Below, in pieces: positions 6,029 to 7,221 of a stretch of 7,221 bases of DNA; the stretch's first letter is position 1; each line of letters opens with the position of its first letter. Location of the stretch: assembly GCA_036394995.1 (NCBI GenBank), contig DASWED010000068.1, positions 1-7,221 of the forward strand, read 5' to 3'. Under the pieces are notes generated by a model. That model ran no database searches, had not been told where the DNA came from, and saw nothing but the letters and a program-made list of their open reading frames with translations. The translations under genes were made by a program, and so were the position numbers. The DNA is from DASWED01 sp036394995. GTDB taxonomy: Bacteria; Actinomycetota; UBA4738; JACQTL01.

Positions 6029-7221
6029 TCAGCGGTGACCGGTGGCCAGCAGGAGGGCGAGTCCCAGGCGTTCCTGGGGATCGTCGAGATCGAGCCGGGC
6101 CAGGCGGCGGATCTGCCCCAGGCGGTGGCGGACGGTGTTCGGGTGGACGTGCAGCGCGGCGGCCGCCGCGGCCACGTCCCCGAAGGCCTCGAGCCACGCC
6201 CTGAGCGTCTCGACGTGCACGGTCCCGCGGGTGCGATCGGACTCCACCAGCGCGGCGATCCGGCGTTCGTAGAGGTCCCGGTCCTCGGCCAGGAGATCGC
6301 CGAACCGGAGCACCAGGGCGGGCATCCGGACCTCGTCGATGGCGGCCGCACCCCGCCCGTCGCCCGTCTGCGACCGGACCACGCGGAGCGCGGCGTCGGC
6401 CTCCTGGCGGGACCGGGGGATCTCGGGTACCGTCCGGGCGTAGCCGCCCAGCCCTGCGGTGGCCCCGGCCCGCTCCACGAACTCCCCCGCCACGTGCAGG
6501 CCCCGGACTCGGGACGCCTCGGGATCGGCGGCCGTGGCCAGGACCGCGTACAGGACTCCGCCGATGGGAGCCGCCGCGCCCCGGACCCGGAACGCGGCCA
6601 GGTGGGCCGTGAGGAGGTCCCACAGGTGCTGCAGGGTCCGTTCGCCGGCCGCGGCGTCGGATCCTCCCGCCCCCACGGCGAGCACCCGGTAGGCCCGCGC
6701 GGCGAGCCCCAGCCGGTTGATCGCGTCGCCGGCGCCGGCGTCCCCCCGGATGACGGCGACCACCAGGTCCGCCTGGGCCAGGCGCTCCACGTCGGCCTGG
6801 GCCCGCTGCCGCAGGATCTGGAGCGCCACGACCTCGGCGGCCTCGGCGAACGCCCGTTGGCGCTCGGCCGGGGGCGGCTCCACCACCGCCGCCCACATCG
6901 AGCCCAGGATCTCGTCGCCGGCCCGGACCGCCACGCCGAGCCGCGCGACCATCCCAGGCTCCAGGGCCTCGACCAACACCGGTCCGGAGTCGCCGTGCAG
7001 CCGGCGGGGGACGTCGAGAGCCCGGAGCCGCTCCACGATCCGCTCGGGGACCCGCCGGGCCACGACGGTCTCCGACCACACGCTGTCCGCCTCCCCCTGG
7101 CTCCCGGAGTACGCCAGCAGCCGGGACTGGCGGTCCTCGACCGTCACCGGCCCGCCGATCAGGGTGGCCACCGCGTCCGCCGTCGCGAACAGGTCGCCCG
7201 GCGGGACCCCGCCGGCGCGGT
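6029..7221 (-). CDS. PucR/CdaR-type transcriptional regulator (N-terminus beyond window)
   Basis: About 397 codons are visible and the frame is open to the right edge, so the start is outside. The in-frame GTG at 7171 is unlikely to be the true start, because the reading continues upstream as DLFATADAVATLIGGPVTVED, the usual beginning of the N-terminal sensor region in this group. Numbered from that GTG, residues 1-120 resemble a GAF-like sensor (LIGGPVTVED, then a dimer helix near 103-130). Residues about 135-285 match the degenerate GGDEF-like middle domain. Residues about 320-376 are the PucR C-terminal helix-turn-helix, with ETLRAWLEAFGDVAAAAAAL and HPNTVRHRLGQI as the signature. Such proteins usually activate catabolic or stress genes, often nearby, in response to a small molecule. 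The target here cannot be named; it may lie to the right. TGA is at 6031-6029. Confidence 0.9.
   Translation of the reverse strand, partial: RAGGVPPGDLFATADAVATLIGGPVTVEDRQSRLLAYSGSQGEADSVWSETVVARRVPERIVERLRALDVPRRLHGDSGPVLVEALEPGMVARLGVAVRAGDEILGSMWAAVVEPPPAERQRAFAEAAEVVALQILRQRAQADVERLAQADLVVAVIRGDAGAGDAINRLGLAARAYRVLAVGAGGSDAAAGERTLQHLWDLLTAHLAAFRVRGAAAPIGGVLYAVLATAADPEASRVRGLHVAGEFVERAGATAGLGGYARTVPEIPRSRQEADAALRVVRSQTGDGRGAAAIDEVRMPALVLRFGDLLAEDRDLYERRIAALVESDRTRGTVHVETLRAWLEAFGDVAAAAAALHVHPNTVRHRLGQIRRLARLDLDDPQERLGLALLLATGHR

Noticed and set aside
6006..7079. Second minus-strand frame over the PucR-type gene (357 codons)
   Set aside because: It is Arg/Gly/Pro-rich and without motifs; the neighbouring frame carries the complete PucR helix-turn-helix.
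1..7221. A four-gene operon
   Set aside because: All genes share a strand, but the gaps of 166, 209 and 347 bp each contain terminator-like hairpins or promoter-like elements.

Overview
This is a GC-rich window with strong G/C bias at third codon positions. It carries a PucR-type regulator, a zinc-ribbon/cyclase/AAA/TPR giant and a secreted phosphoesterase. That combination suggests Actinomycetota or a similarly GC-rich soil or sediment lineage; no marker gene fixes the taxon. All four genes I can support lie on the minus strand, so the window is transcribed from right to left. Very long open frames on the plus strand are shadows produced by the base composition.

Layout in order of transcription. 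(1) 7221-6029: the 3' part of a PucR/CdaR-type transcription regulator whose N-terminus lies beyond the right edge. (2) 6028-5682: a 347-bp intergenic region with two strong hairpins, one of them terminator-like, and a good sigma70-type promoter. (3) 5681-5298: a small Cro/C1-type helix-turn-helix protein with an unrecognised N-terminal half. (4) 5297-5089: a 209-bp leader region with a candidate promoter, a perfect 11-bp palindrome inside its spacer, and a hairpin that puts the Shine-Dalgarno sequence in its loop. (5) 5088-2854: an exported alkaline-phosphatase-superfamily phosphoesterase. (6) 2853-2688: a GC-rich terminator hairpin, then three direct GACCGG repeats, a 13-bp palindrome and a possible -10 element. 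(7) 2687-1: a zinc-ribbon/class III nucleotide cyclase/AAA ATPase/TPR signalling protein that runs off the left edge.

The spacers are 166, 209 and 347 bp and each holds its own candidate signals, so this looks like four separate transcription units rather than one operon. Three of the four proteins are regulatory or signalling proteins. The most testable local idea is that the small XRE-type protein controls itself and the secreted phosphoesterase, with a second, translational control at the hairpin around the ribosome binding site. I see no mobile element, CRISPR array, tRNA or rRNA.
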